A stretch of 64,000 bases of DNA, from positions 1 through 64,000 of the forward strand of contig NZ_SIRE01000035.1 of assembly GCF_004307995.1 (NCBI RefSeq), written 5' to 3'. The stretch comes from Paenibacillus thalictri (GTDB lineage: Bacteria; Bacillota; Bacilli; Paenibacillales; NBRC-103111). Positions 18,440 through 27,790 of this stretch are shown piece by piece. A program made the translations under genes and the position numbers. Below the pieces are notes generated by a model. It had not been told where the DNA came from. It saw only the letters and a program-made list of their open reading frames with translations, and did no database searches. Position 1 is the first letter of the stretch, and the number at the start of each line of letters is the position of its first letter.

Positions 18440-18919
18440 TTATTCAGGTGTCGTTGATGCCGCTTCTTTTCCCCTGACCGCATCGATCAGGAATCTCGCG
18501 GAATATAACGTTAGAAGTACAAAAGCCGCCGCTGCCGACATATCGATAAAAGTGTAGGGAATCCGCAAAGCAGCTGTAGGCCGCACCCATGCGCCAATGG
18601 ACAGCTTCGTGCTCAAATAAATGAAATACATGTTGGCGATGGTCAAAAGGGCAAAATTAAATATTTTAGCCGCATGCCTCGCATGAGGCGGCAGGCGGTC
18701 TACGATGACGTCAATTGCGATCAGCGCATGATTTTTGTAAAGGATACACACCCCGAAAAACACACAATACGTAAATCCCATAAACGCGATTTCTTCCGTG
18801 TAACTGAAGGAATGCCCGAAGAAATACCTCGAAATGACGTTGATAATAACCATGATCAGCATAACGGCGAATGCAAACGAACTGATGAGTTTTTCAAAAT
18901 GCTGGATGAACCACTTCAT
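18440..18919 (-). CDS. TRAP transporter small permease (DctQ family)
   Basis: A 159-residue protein with four hydrophobic segments. The start at 18919 is preceded by CGGGGTGTATTT; the frame extends to 19000 but the upstream residues do not fit the family. Recognisable features are the MVIINVISRYFFGHSFSYTEEIA region, typical of DctQ (NV-x-x-RY-x-F, then EE-x-A), and a last segment AAAAFVLLTLYSARFL. It is the accessory membrane subunit that joins the binding protein to DctM. The genes for the three subunits lie in the order P, Q, M. Confidence 0.88.
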   Translation of the reverse strand: MKWFIQHFEKLISSFAFAVMLIMVIINVISRYFFGHSFSYTEEIAFMGFTYCVFFGVCILYKNHALIAIDVIVDRLPPHARHAAKIFNFALLTIANMYFIYLSTKLSIGAWVRPTAALRIPYTFIDMSAAAAFVLLTLYSARFLIDAVRGKEAASTTPE

Positions 18920-19037
18920 AAATACACCCCGTTTCATCAGAAAAAAAGGTTTGGCAGAGGCGGATACAGCGCAAATACGGATCACCCTTGTCATTCGCAA
19001 TTCGCGCTGTATATTCGTATACCCGAACTAACCGCGG

Positions 19038-20072
19038 TTACTGAATGGCTTTCAGCATGCTGTCATAAAGTCCTGGCGTCCATTCCGGAAAGCTCTTGCT
19101 GACACTTTTGGAAGCCTCGATAAACCCTTCTTTTTTAACTTCATTGAATTTAACGCCTTCCGTTTCCAGCTTCTGACGGAACTCTTTTTCGATGTCGGTG
19201 ATCAGCTTAGCCCGCTTGGCAGGATACGCTTGCCCTACCTCGTCAATTGCTTTTTTGGCTTCCGCAGGCAGTGAATCGTAAACTTGCTTAGACATGACGA
19301 TAGAGGTTGTCGCCACCAAATGCCCGGTCAGAGATATATGTTTTTTGGCCTCGTACAACTTGGACGAATAAAGCAGTGAAAGCGGAGATTCGGCCGCATC
19401 GGCGACGCCTTGGGACAAAGCGGTGTATACTTCGCTCCAGGCCGTATTAGTCGGATTTCCTCCCAATACCTTCGTCACTTCGTTCCACATCTTGGTCGGC
19501 GCGTTTCTGATCTTCATGTTTTTCGTATCGTCGCGGGTGACAACCTCTTTGCCGGAAATAAGATGTCTTGTGCCGAAGTAGACAAGGGTGACGATTTTCA
19601 GCCCTTTCTCCTCAAGCTTCCGGGATAAATTTTGCCCTATATCGGATTTCCAGGCTTTTTCAATATCCTCGGGTTTTTTGAATAAATACGGATGCATAAA
19701 GATGGAAAAGTCCGGAACGTAATCGGCAAGATGGCTCGGATCGCTGTCCTGCAATATAGGCGCCCCGTAGGAGATCGCTTGGATCGTATCGGTCGTTTTG
19801 CCCAGCGTTTCGGTCGGGTAAATCTGAACTTCAAGAGTACCCTTGGACGCTTCGGTCAGCTCTTTGGCGAAATCCTGCCAATAAGTGTACGTTTTATCCG
19901 AGCTGGATGCAACCATATTCATTTTCAACACGGTTTTTTTCTTGGCAGCGTCACCTGCTTGCTCTCCTTTACCGGCAGAGCTTCCTGTCCCTGACGGCGC
20001 AGTCCCGGAATTGGAGCATGCCGCTATAAAAATCAAACTAATTGCAAGTGTCAGGCTGATCAGCTTTTTCAT
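19038..20072 (-). CDS. TRAP transporter solute-binding lipoprotein (DctP family)
   Basis: A 344-residue lipoprotein with a lipobox ending at Cys19 (LIFIAACSN). The start ATG overlaps the stop of the dehydrogenase gene upstream by 4 nt and has GAGGGG 8 nt before it. Family signatures include KMKIRNAPTKMWNEV, then GGNPTNTAWSEVYTALSQGVADAAESPL, which holds the conserved Arg and the substrate-contacting region. The protein captures the substrate outside the cell and delivers it to DctQM. Operon context with an enolase-superfamily enzyme and polyol-type dehydrogenases suggests a sugar acid ligand, but the ligand cannot be read from sequence. Confidence 0.9.
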   Translation of the reverse strand: MKKLISLTLAISLIFIAACSNSGTAPSGTGSSAGKGEQAGDAAKKKTVLKMNMVASSSDKTYTYWQDFAKELTEASKGTLEVQIYPTETLGKTTDTIQAISYGAPILQDSDPSHLADYVPDFSIFMHPYLFKKPEDIEKAWKSDIGQNLSRKLEEKGLKIVTLVYFGTRHLISGKEVVTRDDTKNMKIRNAPTKMWNEVTKVLGGNPTNTAWSEVYTALSQGVADAAESPLSLLYSSKLYEAKKHISLTGHLVATTSIVMSKQVYDSLPAEAKKAIDEVGQAYPAKRAKLITDIEKEFRQKLETEGVKFNEVKKEGFIEASKSVSKSFPEWTPGLYDSMLKAIQ

Positions 20073-21163
20073 TGGTCTGTCCCCTCTCTATGTCCATGCG
20101 GGTATACAATCACTTTCAAGCTGCCGCTTTTGTTCGTTCTCGCCCGCTCCATTGCCGTCCCCGTTTCCTCTAAGAAGTAGCGGTCGGTTATGAGCGGTGC
20201 AATATCAAATTCACCGGACGCCAATATTTGAATGGCAAGTGGGTACGTATTTGCGTATCTGTATACAGTGCAAAGATCGATTTCCTTAAGCAGCATCTGC
20301 GTTAAATTGAGCGGTACCGTCTCTGTCCCCGGGAACCCGACCGAAACCAGCTTGCCGCCGCGTTTGACGACTTCAATCGCTGTGTTAAGCACATCCGGAT
20401 GCCCCGATGTATCGATCGCGATATCTGCCCCTTTTCCTTGCGTTGCCTTCAAAACCTGTTCGCCGACTGACTGCTCCGCTGCATGAACGACTGCACTCGC
20501 TCCAAGCCGTTCCGCGAGCTTTAAGCGAAACGGCTCGACGTCGGAAACGATAATCTGCTTAGCGCCAAGCGCTTTGGCAGCTATGACCGCCGTAAGCCCG
20601 ACAGGACCCAGCCCCGTGACCAGCACCGTCGCTCCAGTTGCTAGGCCCGCTCTTTGACAAGCGTGTATGCCTACCGACAACGGCTCTGCAAGGGTGGCAG
20701 CCTCGAATGAGAGGCGGTCCGGAATCGGAAACAGAAGATGCTCTGGGTGAATGAGGTATTGAGTAAACGCACCGTTTGTCGGCGGAGAAGACAAAAATTG
20801 AACGGAAGGGCACAAGTTGTATTGGCCGGATTTGCAATATTCGCAACGAAGGCAAGCCGCCCCGGGCTCTATCGCCACCCGGTCACCGATGTTAACCCGC
20901 GTGACTTGATTTCCGGCACCAACCACAACGCCGGAGCATTCATGACCTTGGATGAACGGATATTCAACCTGTTTGTTCCCGATTCGTCCATGCTCATAAT
21001 AATGAACATCCGAGCCGCATACGCCAACCGCCATCATTTTTACAAGTACATCCAAGGGCCCCGGTTCACCGAGCTTTCTCTCCTCCATTTCGACCCGCAG
21101 AGGACCTTGAAGCACGGCGGATCTCGTAGTGACCGGTCTATCAGCAACCGCTTTCAAATGCAT
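20069..21163 (-). CDS. Zinc-dependent dehydrogenase, sorbitol/xylitol dehydrogenase-like
   Basis: A 364-residue medium-chain dehydrogenase. I chose ATG 21163 (AAGGGGG just upstream) rather than the frame start at 21232. Catalytic zinc residues are visible in GVCGSDVHYYEHGRIG and QGHECSGVV, and the structural zinc site in CLRCEYCKSGQYNLC. The nucleotide-binding motif is VTGLGPVGLTA. The sequence resembles polyol dehydrogenases, which oxidise a secondary alcohol of a sugar alcohol with NAD. The gene overlaps the preceding dehydrogenase by 23 nt and the following dctP by 4 nt, so it is firmly inside the operon. The exact substrate is unknown. Confidence 0.88.
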   Translation of the reverse strand: MHLKAVADRPVTTRSAVLQGPLRVEMEERKLGEPGPLDVLVKMMAVGVCGSDVHYYEHGRIGNKQVEYPFIQGHECSGVVVGAGNQVTRVNIGDRVAIEPGAACLRCEYCKSGQYNLCPSVQFLSSPPTNGAFTQYLIHPEHLLFPIPDRLSFEAATLAEPLSVGIHACQRAGLATGATVLVTGLGPVGLTAVIAAKALGAKQIIVSDVEPFRLKLAERLGASAVVHAAEQSVGEQVLKATQGKGADIAIDTSGHPDVLNTAIEVVKRGGKLVSVGFPGTETVPLNLTQMLLKEIDLCTVYRYANTYPLAIQILASGEFDIAPLITDRYFLEETGTAMERARTNKSGSLKVIVYPHGHREGTDQ

Positions 21164-22211
21164 TGCCCCCTTCTTTATTGTCGTCGTAATAAAGCAGCAC
21201 CTTGCCGCCCCGCTTTTTTTCGCAAAGCTCAAACGCTTCTTGCCACTGGCTTAGCGGAAATTGATGAGTAATGACGTCCTGCAGACGGATCTTGTTTTGC
21301 TCAAAAATGCGGATGACTCTGTCCCAGGTCGACAAAGAATGCCCTACCGATCCGTACAGCTGTATTTGCTTGAATAAAATCAAATCGTAATCAAGTGTCA
21401 CCTGCTTGCCTGCTATGCCGACCTGAATGAATTTGCCCATTTTTTTCAGCGCATGAAGGCAATTGGAAATCGACGGCCCGGCCCCGGCGCATTCAATCGC
21501 CACATCCATCCCTAGACCGCCCGTTTCCGCCTGCACGATGGAATGCAAATCCTCTTTCAACACATCCACTGTCAAATCCGCACCCAATTTCCGCGCCAGC
21601 TGCAGGCGCTCCGCATCCTCCGTCGTTCCGGCCACGACAACCCGGATGCCGCGTCCGACGAGCAAAGCGAGGCACAGCAAGCCTATAGGCCCCGGCCCAG
21701 AGATCAGCACGCGGTCGCCGGCCTGAATCGAAGTCAGCTCTTCCAGCGCATTCACCGCGCATGCCAGCGGCTCTGCCAATGCGGCGACTTCCAGTGGGAT
21801 ATGGTCCGGCAGTCGGTACACCATATCCTCGCGAACGACCACATATTTCGTAAAGCTGCCGTGCACGCCGTAACCCATTCCTCTTCGTTGCGGGCAAAAC
21901 ATGTATTTGCCCTGCCTGCAATAAGAGCATGTTCCGCAGGTCACCGCAGTGGAAGGAAGCACGGTGACCCTGCTTCCTACCCGGTGATGCTTAACCGCCG
22001 CACCCACTTCAGCTATCACTCCAGAAAATTCGTGCCCCAGCACGACAGGCGGATAATTCATGAAGGTGTCGTGCAAAATGTGCAGGTCCGTTCCGCATAT
22101 TCCCGTATACCGAACCTCAATTTTTACGGAATTGTCCGCACAAACAGGTTCTTCCACGTCGCGGAGCTCGACGTTTCCGTAACCTCTGCCTGTTTTCATT
22201 AACGCTTTCAT
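21141..22211 (-). CDS. Zinc-dependent alcohol dehydrogenase, threonine/polyol dehydrogenase-like
   Basis: A 356-residue medium-chain dehydrogenase starting at ATG 22211 after GGAAGGGGTTCAGAGA. Zinc ligands appear in YTGICGTDLHILH and LGHEFSGVI (catalytic) and CGTCSYCRQGKYMFC (structural). The Rossmann motif is ISGPGPIGLLCLA. It is a paralogue of the next gene and differs in the region after the structural zinc. With two such enzymes in one operon, each may oxidise a different carbon or a different isomer. The start lies 64 nt after the aldehyde dehydrogenase stop. Confidence 0.87.
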   Translation of the reverse strand: MKALMKTGRGYGNVELRDVEEPVCADNSVKIEVRYTGICGTDLHILHDTFMNYPPVVLGHEFSGVIAEVGAAVKHHRVGSRVTVLPSTAVTCGTCSYCRQGKYMFCPQRRGMGYGVHGSFTKYVVVREDMVYRLPDHIPLEVAALAEPLACAVNALEELTSIQAGDRVLISGPGPIGLLCLALLVGRGIRVVVAGTTEDAERLQLARKLGADLTVDVLKEDLHSIVQAETGGLGMDVAIECAGAGPSISNCLHALKKMGKFIQVGIAGKQVTLDYDLILFKQIQLYGSVGHSLSTWDRVIRIFEQNKIRLQDVITHQFPLSQWQEAFELCEKKRGGKVLLYYDDNKEGGNAFESGC

Positions 22212-22275
22212 TCTCTGAACCCCTTCCTATACCGTGATAACCCACTAACCTGTCTGTGTTGCATCCGCAGCAGAA

Positions 22276-23718
22276 TTACATCTTGATGTTAACGATGCGC
22301 TCGTCCGTCATTTCCTCTATCGCGTAACGCGGGCCTTCTTTCCCTAGACCGCTGTTTTTGATTCCTCCATACGGCATAATGTCCGAACGGAAGGAAGAGA
22401 CATCGTTAATGTTGACTCCGCCCGCCTCAAGCTCGTGCGCCGCTCTCATAGCAAGCTGCAGGTCGTTTGTGAAAATTCCGACCTGGAGACCGTACTCCGA
22501 CCGGTTTGTTTGCTCGAACACCCAGTCGATATCGTCATACGGGACGATGTTGATGACCGGCCCGAACAGCTCCTGGCACATGATCTTCATATCCGGCTTC
22601 ACATTCGTAACGATCGTTGGCTGATAGAACGAACCGTCCCTTTTGCCTCCGCAAAGGATTTGCGCTCCTTCCGCAACCGCCTCGTTCACCCACGCTTCGA
22701 TCCTTGCCGCTTCTTTCCCGGAAATTAACGGGCCGATATCCGTATCTGACTCCTCCGGATTTCCGACCTTGAGGGTGGAAGCGAACTGTACCATTTTGGC
22801 GGTAATTTCATCGTGGATATCTTTATGCACGTACAGCCTTTGCACCGATGTGCACGCCTGCCCGTTGGCTGTCGTGAACCCGCGCAGCGCCGATAATTGG
22901 GCAATTTCGTCCAGCGGCCCCGCATCGCGGTGTATGATATTCGGAGAGTTGCTTCCAAGCTCCAGGGTGACTTTTCTAATTCCGGTCGATTGTTTGATAT
23001 GTTTACCGACGCGCAGGCTTCCTGTAAACGTGTACATGTTGATGCGATCGTCTTCAAGCAAATACTGTCCCGTTTCGTGGCCGAAGCCGTTCACTACATT
23101 GAGAAATCCGGGCGGCAGCCCGGCCTCCTGCAAAACCTCGACCAACAGCATGACGGATATGGGTGTCAATTCGGCCGGCTTCAAGACCGTCGCATTGCCT
23201 GCCGCAATAGCCGGCGCGATTTTATGGGCCGTCAAATTGATCGGATTGTTAAAAGGAGTAATCGCGCAAACGACGCCAACAGGAACACGAATCGTAAACG
23301 ATAGACGATTTTCGTTGCCCGGCTGACCCGCGATCGGTACGCAATGCCCCGTTATTCGTTTCGCTTCTTCCGCAGCGATTGTAAACGTCGTAACGGCGCG
23401 GTCTATTTCCACCCGGCAATCCTTGATCGTCCTGCCAACCTCCTTGACAAGCGACGCCGCAAACTGCTCTTTGCGTTCCTGAAGCATTCGCGCTGCCTTC
23501 GATAAGATGCCGCTTCTCTCCGCAGGGGACAATGTATTCGTTTTGAACGTGTGCAGCGCATTCCCGACCGCCCTCTCGACAACTTCGCGGCTCGCTTTAT
23601 GCACGTGGGCCAGAAGCTCGCCGTTGTATTTGTTGTAAACAGGAAACGTTTCTCCGGAAAAATCCGCGCAGCCGCCGATGATGCTGCCGATCGTGATAAC
23701 ATCCCGCTCGTTTGTCAT
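22276..23718 (-). CDS. NAD(P)-dependent aldehyde dehydrogenase
   Basis: A 480-residue protein of normal family length. The nucleophile Cys lies in ANGQACTSVQR and the general-base Glu in TLELGSNSPNI. The coenzyme-binding motif FTGSLRVGKHIKQ is present. The C-terminus (MPYGGIKNSGLGKEGPRYAIEEM) is typical of lactaldehyde/succinate-semialdehyde-like subgroups. It oxidises an aldehyde to an acid in the cytoplasm. Its place between the transketolase subunits and two alcohol dehydrogenases suggests handling of a short aldehyde such as glycolaldehyde or glyceraldehyde (inference). The gap to the upstream gene is 13 nt. Confidence 0.9.
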   Translation of the reverse strand: MTNERDVITIGSIIGGCADFSGETFPVYNKYNGELLAHVHKASREVVERAVGNALHTFKTNTLSPAERSGILSKAARMLQERKEQFAASLVKEVGRTIKDCRVEIDRAVTTFTIAAEEAKRITGHCVPIAGQPGNENRLSFTIRVPVGVVCAITPFNNPINLTAHKIAPAIAAGNATVLKPAELTPISVMLLVEVLQEAGLPPGFLNVVNGFGHETGQYLLEDDRINMYTFTGSLRVGKHIKQSTGIRKVTLELGSNSPNIIHRDAGPLDEIAQLSALRGFTTANGQACTSVQRLYVHKDIHDEITAKMVQFASTLKVGNPEESDTDIGPLISGKEAARIEAWVNEAVAEGAQILCGGKRDGSFYQPTIVTNVKPDMKIMCQELFGPVINIVPYDDIDWVFEQTNRSEYGLQVGIFTNDLQLAMRAAHELEAGGVNINDVSSFRSDIMPYGGIKNSGLGKEGPRYAIEEMTDERIVNIKM

Positions 23719-23731
23719 GCCGCATCCCCTT

Positions 23732-24682
23732 TCATTTTTTCCTTAAGATTTCCTTTACTTTTCGAACTACGTGCCGGGACGATAATCCGTACCTATCCAG
23801 CAGCGCCTCGTTAGAGCCCGATTGAATATTGATGTCTTCCACTCCGACCCGCAGTACCGGCACCGGATAATGTTCGGCCAGCGTCTCCGCTACCGCTCCG
23901 CCGAGTCCCCCGATAATGCTGTGCTCTTCCGCTGTTACGACGGCTCCGGTTTGTTTCGCGACCGCGATTATCGCATCGACGTCCAGCGGTTTAATAGTCG
24001 GCACATGCAGCACAATCGCCGAAATCCCCTCTTTTTCAAGCTCGGCGGCTGCGCACAACGATCGGCCTGTTTGCGTTCCGGATGTAATAATGGCGACATC
24101 GCTGCCTTCCCTCAGCTTTACTGCCTTTCCGAACATAAACGTATACTCTTCAGGCAAAGCGCGAGCAACCGGGTCCCGGGCAACGCGAATATATACCGGC
24201 CCTTTATAGCGGTTTGCAAACTGCATAGCCTGTTTTAACTCCCCCGTATCTCCCGGCGCGATCACAGCCATATTCGGCAAGCTTCTCATGATCGCCACAT
24301 CTTCTACGGCCTGATGGGTTTTTCCGGCGCAACCATTAAGCAGCCCGCTGTACGCCCCGATCATTTTAACGTCCATTTTCGGCTGTGCGACGACGACGGA
24401 AATTTGATCCAGACTGCGTTTGGTCAAAAATGCCGCAAACGTGGCGATCCAAGGCTGCAGACCAGCGCTGGCCATCCCTGCTGCCACGCCCATCATATTT
24501 TGCTCGGCAATTCCCATCTGCAGAAATTTCTCCGGAAACTGCTCGGCGACCGTGTTGATTTTGGTGGAATTGGCCAAATCCCCGTCCAGCGCGTAAACTT
24601 TGGGATCGGACTTGGCCAGCTCCAAAATCACTTCGCCAAACACATCCCGCATCGATGTTTTCTCCAGCGTTAATTTCGCCAT
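23732..24682 (-). CDS. Transketolase, C-terminal subunit
   Basis: A 316-residue protein covering the pyrimidine-binding and C-terminal domains of a split transketolase. The Glu that activates thiamine diphosphate is in LQMGIAEQNMMGVAAGMA. Other family marks are YALDGDLANSTK near the start, RVARDPVARALPEEY and VTAEEHSIIGGLGGAVAE. It must pair with the N-terminal subunit encoded just upstream, with which it overlaps as TAATG. Split transketolases occur in catabolic operons of many bacteria and transfer two-carbon units between sugars. Confidence 0.92.
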   Translation of the reverse strand: MAKLTLEKTSMRDVFGEVILELAKSDPKVYALDGDLANSTKINTVAEQFPEKFLQMGIAEQNMMGVAAGMASAGLQPWIATFAAFLTKRSLDQISVVVAQPKMDVKMIGAYSGLLNGCAGKTHQAVEDVAIMRSLPNMAVIAPGDTGELKQAMQFANRYKGPVYIRVARDPVARALPEEYTFMFGKAVKLREGSDVAIITSGTQTGRSLCAAAELEKEGISAIVLHVPTIKPLDVDAIIAVAKQTGAVVTAEEHSIIGGLGGAVAETLAEHYPVPVLRVGVEDINIQSGSNEALLDRYGLSSRHVVRKVKEILRKK

Positions 24683-25533
24683 TAACTCAGCCCCCCCGCG
24701 GAAATTTCATTTACGGCCCGCTCCAACTCTTGGTCCGTAGGTACTTTGGAGTGCCATAAATAGGCGTTTTCCATAAAGCTGACTCCTTTTCCTTTCACCG
24801 TTTCGGCGACCACAACCGTCGGCGTGCCGGTATGCGCTTGAGCCAAGCGGCAAGCCCGTATAATGTCCTCAAAGTTATGCCCGTCGATCGTGATGACATT
24901 CCAGCCGAAAGCTTCCCACTTGCGCTCGGGATTTTGCACCGGACGTTCCCGGCTTTTGTCCTTCGCTTCCCATCCGTATTGCTGCAGCTTGTTGTAATCC
25001 ATCAGCACGATCAAATTGTCCAAGCCGTAACGGTAGGCCACATCCGCCGCTTCCCACACCTGGCCTTCCTGAATTTCTCCATCGCCGACCATGCAATAAG
25101 TCGTATAGCTTTTTCCCTGCAGCTTTGCGGCAAGCGCCATGCCCACAGCTGCGGATATGCCTTGGCCCAGCGAACCTGTCGACATATCGAGCCCGGGCAA
25201 TACGTTCATATCCGGGTGAGCCTGTAGCCTGGAATCGATTGTATCGAATGTTTTTAATTCCTCTTCGGGTAAATAACCTCTTAACGCCATCACGGAATAC
25301 AAAGCCAGCGCCGAATGCCCTTTGGACAAAACAAAGCGGTCGCGGTCTTCCCAATTCGGCTGCTCCGGTTTAATGTTCATCAGCTCGAAATATAACGCAA
25401 CCAGCATATCCGCAGCGGAAAGTGGTCCTCCTACATGCCCTGCATTGGCGTAATGAACAGTCTCAATAATCAATTTTCTAACGGACGCGGCAGTCAAATG
25501 TAATTGTTTTAATTTTTCCACGGTCAGTGCCAT
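24682..25533 (-). CDS. Transketolase, N-terminal subunit
   Basis: A 283-residue protein holding the thiamine-diphosphate pyrophosphate-binding domain. The motif GDGEIQEGQVWEAADVAYRYGLDN has the GDG and the metal-binding Asn region. HVGGPLSAADMLVALYF and FVLSKGHSALALY are further transketolase signatures, and KGKGVSFMEN closes the domain. It forms the active site together with the C-terminal subunit encoded by the next, overlapping gene. It begins 13 nt after the enolase-superfamily gene. A split pair in a substrate-specific operon suggests use on a pathway intermediate rather than the central pentose phosphate enzyme (inference). Confidence 0.92.
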   Translation of the reverse strand: MALTVEKLKQLHLTAASVRKLIIETVHYANAGHVGGPLSAADMLVALYFELMNIKPEQPNWEDRDRFVLSKGHSALALYSVMALRGYLPEEELKTFDTIDSRLQAHPDMNVLPGLDMSTGSLGQGISAAVGMALAAKLQGKSYTTYCMVGDGEIQEGQVWEAADVAYRYGLDNLIVLMDYNKLQQYGWEAKDKSRERPVQNPERKWEAFGWNVITIDGHNFEDIIRACRLAQAHTGTPTVVVAETVKGKGVSFMENAYLWHSKVPTDQELERAVNEISAGGLS

Positions 25534-25546
25534 CAGTATCCCCCCA

Positions 25547-26671
25547 TTACTTATCCAAACGGTACTTGTTGATGCAATCCCAGTTCAGCTTAATGCCGAA
25601 GCCAGGGGCATTCGGGATTTCATAATATCCGTTTATAAAAGGATTGCGGTCCTCGATCATGGCATAAAACATTGGGTCGCGGTCGGGATGGAACACCTCC
25701 AGAAAAGTTCCCGTCGGCGCTGCTCCAAGCAGATGGGACGATATTTGCGGCTCTTCGTGATGGGCCATTTCAAGCCCCAGCGCCGCTGCCGCGCCAGCAA
25801 CCTGCCTCCATACCGTAGGCCCGCCGCTCCAGCTGGCATCATAGTTGCAAACGTCAATCGATCCCCTGGTCATCATTTCGATGCACACAGCCGGGGAAAC
25901 TTCACTTTGTCCGGCCGCTACAGGAATTCCGGACATCATGCGGATATCCTTAATCGCGGCTTTATCGTAGCTCCAGCGGCAGGGCTCCTCGAACCAGCGA
26001 ATATTAAACTTCTGTACGGCCAGCGCGAACTTCAGAGCATCGCTTCGTTCAAACCCCTGGTTTGCGTCGACGGCTAGGATGAAGTCGTCACCAGCAGCTT
26101 TTCTGGCAATTTCCACACGTTTGGCGTCAACCTCCGGACTTCTTCCGCCGACCTTGAATTTACAGGCAGCCACTCCCATCTCCATATAGCTTTCGATATC
26201 CGCGACAATCGTTTTTTCGTCCACATCCATTCCTTCGGTGTAATAACCGCCGATCAGCATAACGGGCAAAGACGTTTTTGTGCCCCCCCACAGCTTGACC
26301 AAAGGCTGATTTAACGTTTTGCCGATCGAATCGTAAAGCGCGCTGTCCACACAGGCAATCGCATTTAACGCCACTTTGCGGTCGGCAAGAATGTTGAACG
26401 TAAGCGGATAAATCTTATTCCAGATGCCGTTCATATCAAAAATATCCTCGCCGATAATCCGTGGTGCAATGTCGTTTTGAATCATGCTTATGATGGCGTC
26501 CAGATGATCGATTTCATCGCCGTTGTATATTTCCCCCACGACTCCGTCTTCTGTCGTAATGCGAGTCACGACTGTCACGCGATGAGACATAAAATAATTG
26601 CTGCCCTTGTAAATTTTGTTTAGGGGCATCTTAACCGGAATGGCTTCCACACTGCGAATCCGCGATTGCAT
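25547..26671 (-). CDS. Enolase-superfamily enzyme, mandelate racemase-like sugar acid dehydratase or racemase
   Basis: A 374-residue protein from ATG 26671, which has AAAGGAG 9 nt upstream; the frame reaches 26692 without such a site. The N-terminal capping domain is followed by a barrel with a Lys-x-Lys motif (CKFKVGG, about 171-173). Metal ligands are Asp in AVDANQGF (about 202), Glu in WFEEP (about 228) and Glu in AAGQSE (about 257), with a catalytic-type His in MAHHEEP. This places it in the mandelate racemase subgroup, whose members abstract a proton next to a carboxylate; many are sugar acid dehydratases. It is the first gene of the operon. The substrate is presumably what the TRAP system brings in. 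Confidence 0.88.
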   Translation of the reverse strand: MQSRIRSVEAIPVKMPLNKIYKGSNYFMSHRVTVVTRITTEDGVVGEIYNGDEIDHLDAIISMIQNDIAPRIIGEDIFDMNGIWNKIYPLTFNILADRKVALNAIACVDSALYDSIGKTLNQPLVKLWGGTKTSLPVMLIGGYYTEGMDVDEKTIVADIESYMEMGVAACKFKVGGRSPEVDAKRVEIARKAAGDDFILAVDANQGFERSDALKFALAVQKFNIRWFEEPCRWSYDKAAIKDIRMMSGIPVAAGQSEVSPAVCIEMMTRGSIDVCNYDASWSGGPTVWRQVAGAAAALGLEMAHHEEPQISSHLLGAAPTGTFLEVFHPDRDPMFYAMIEDRNPFINGYYEIPNAPGFGIKLNWDCINKYRLDK

Positions 26672-26770
26672 AGTTCCCGTCTCCTTTGACATCGGTTAGT
26701 ATCCATCGTTTGCGAGCGCTGTCATTTCGACCGAAACCCGCTTTTAATTTTATTTAATATTCTGTTAAAT

Positions 26771-26782
26771 GGAATCGTTTCC
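26771..26782. promoter_or_regulatory. LacI-type operator upstream of the catabolic operon
   Basis: GGAATCGTTTCC is a near-perfect 12-bp palindrome with the central CG typical of LacI/CcpA family operators. It lies 100 nt upstream of the enolase-family start and directly after the stop of the LacI-type gene. A perfect version is at 27852-27863. Confidence 0.6.
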
Positions 26783-26800
26783 TGTTTTGCTGAAAAAAAA

Positions 26801-27790
26801 TTATTTACATAAGCTGCACGAATCTCTAACAATAAATTCCGTCGGAACGACAGCGGAAGGCATCTTGCCGTACAGCTCAGGCTCTTCCATGTACTTGATC
26901 AGAATGCGAGATATGCTCTGTCCTATCGTTACTAGCGGACGCCGAATCACCGTGATTGCAGGGCTCAGCAACTTGGTCAATTCGTTGTCCTCAACCGTTA
27001 TAATCGAGATATCCCGCGGATATTCCAATTGGTTTTCTCTGATCGATTCGAGAATTCCGTGAAACATCTGGTTATTAAGTGATAAAATCGCCGACACCTT
27101 GCCGCTTTTTATTTTGGGCAACAGGTTCAGCATAAGCATTTTTCCCGATTCATTCGTGAACTGCCCCTCCAGAATCAATCCTTCGTCAAATGCCAGACCC
27201 TGCTCGCGAAACGCTTCTTTATATGCCTCGATACTTACTTTCGTAGGGCGTATTTTGCCGGTGCCGCCCACCAATGCAATGCCGCGATGCCCTAATGTGA
27301 GCAAATACTCCGTCGCTTTCTTCACCGAGCTGAAGTAGTCCGTAACGACTCCGGCAACAAGACCCGGCACATCCCGGTCCAGCGTAACAATCGGAACGTT
27401 TAATTTGGAAAAAAGCTTTTGCAAATCATCGTCATTTTCCGTCGGTGTCGAAAGAATGATGCCATCAAATTTGCGGCTTTCCAAAAAAGACGTTATTTTT
27501 CCCGCCACATCGCTTGTTCCAATATCGCACAGCGACAGCGTGTAGGACGAATTGTCCAATTCGCTTTGTATTCCTTTGGCGATAAGAGCAAACGCCACAT
27601 TGGAGATATCGACAAAGAAACCGATGCTTTTGTATTTGTTGGACCGCATGCTGCGGGCAATTTGATTAGGCGAATAGCCGAGCTGCTCGATGCTTTCAAA
27701 TATTTTCCGTTTCGTTTTGGCGCTGATTCCGGCTGATCCGTTGATCGCTCTGGAAACAGTTCCTATTCCGACCCCTGCATGATTCGCCAC
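26801..27790 (-). CDS. LacI-family transcriptional regulator
   Basis: A DNA-binding helix-turn-helix (VANHAGVGIGTVSRAINGSAGISAKTKRKIFESIEQLGYSPNQIARSMRS) is followed by a periplasmic-binding-like sensor domain. The first usable start codon in frame is the GTG at 27790, which would remove the beginning of the first DNA-binding helix. Upstream, codons for ITIKE match the family and continue to two ATA codons at 27823-27818, right after a stop codon, with AAAGGTG 7 nt before. The true start may therefore be a rare AUA, or the start codon has been lost. It probably represses the adjacent enolase/transketolase/TRAP operon and itself through the two GGAAWCGTTTCC sites. Effector unknown. Confidence 0.85.
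   Translation of the reverse strand: MANHAGVGIGTVSRAINGSAGISAKTKRKIFESIEQLGYSPNQIARSMRSNKYKSIGFFVDISNVAFALIAKGIQSELDNSSYTLSLCDIGTSDVAGKITSFLESRKFDGIILSTPTENDDDLQKLFSKLNVPIVTLDRDVPGLVAGVVTDYFSSVKKATEYLLTLGHRGIALVGGTGKIRPTKVSIEAYKEAFREQGLAFDEGLILEGQFTNESGKMLMLNLLPKIKSGKVSAILSLNNQMFHGILESIRENQLEYPRDISIITVEDNELTKLLSPAITVIRRPLVTIGQSISRILIKYMEEPELYGKMPSAVVPTEFIVRDSCSLCK

Noticed and set aside
20738..21271. Long frame antisense to the zinc dehydrogenase genes (and similar ones at 44460-45278, 40173-40763, 22643-23326)
   Set aside because: Shadows of GC-rich real genes: the opposite strand has complete domains, start sites and operon context.
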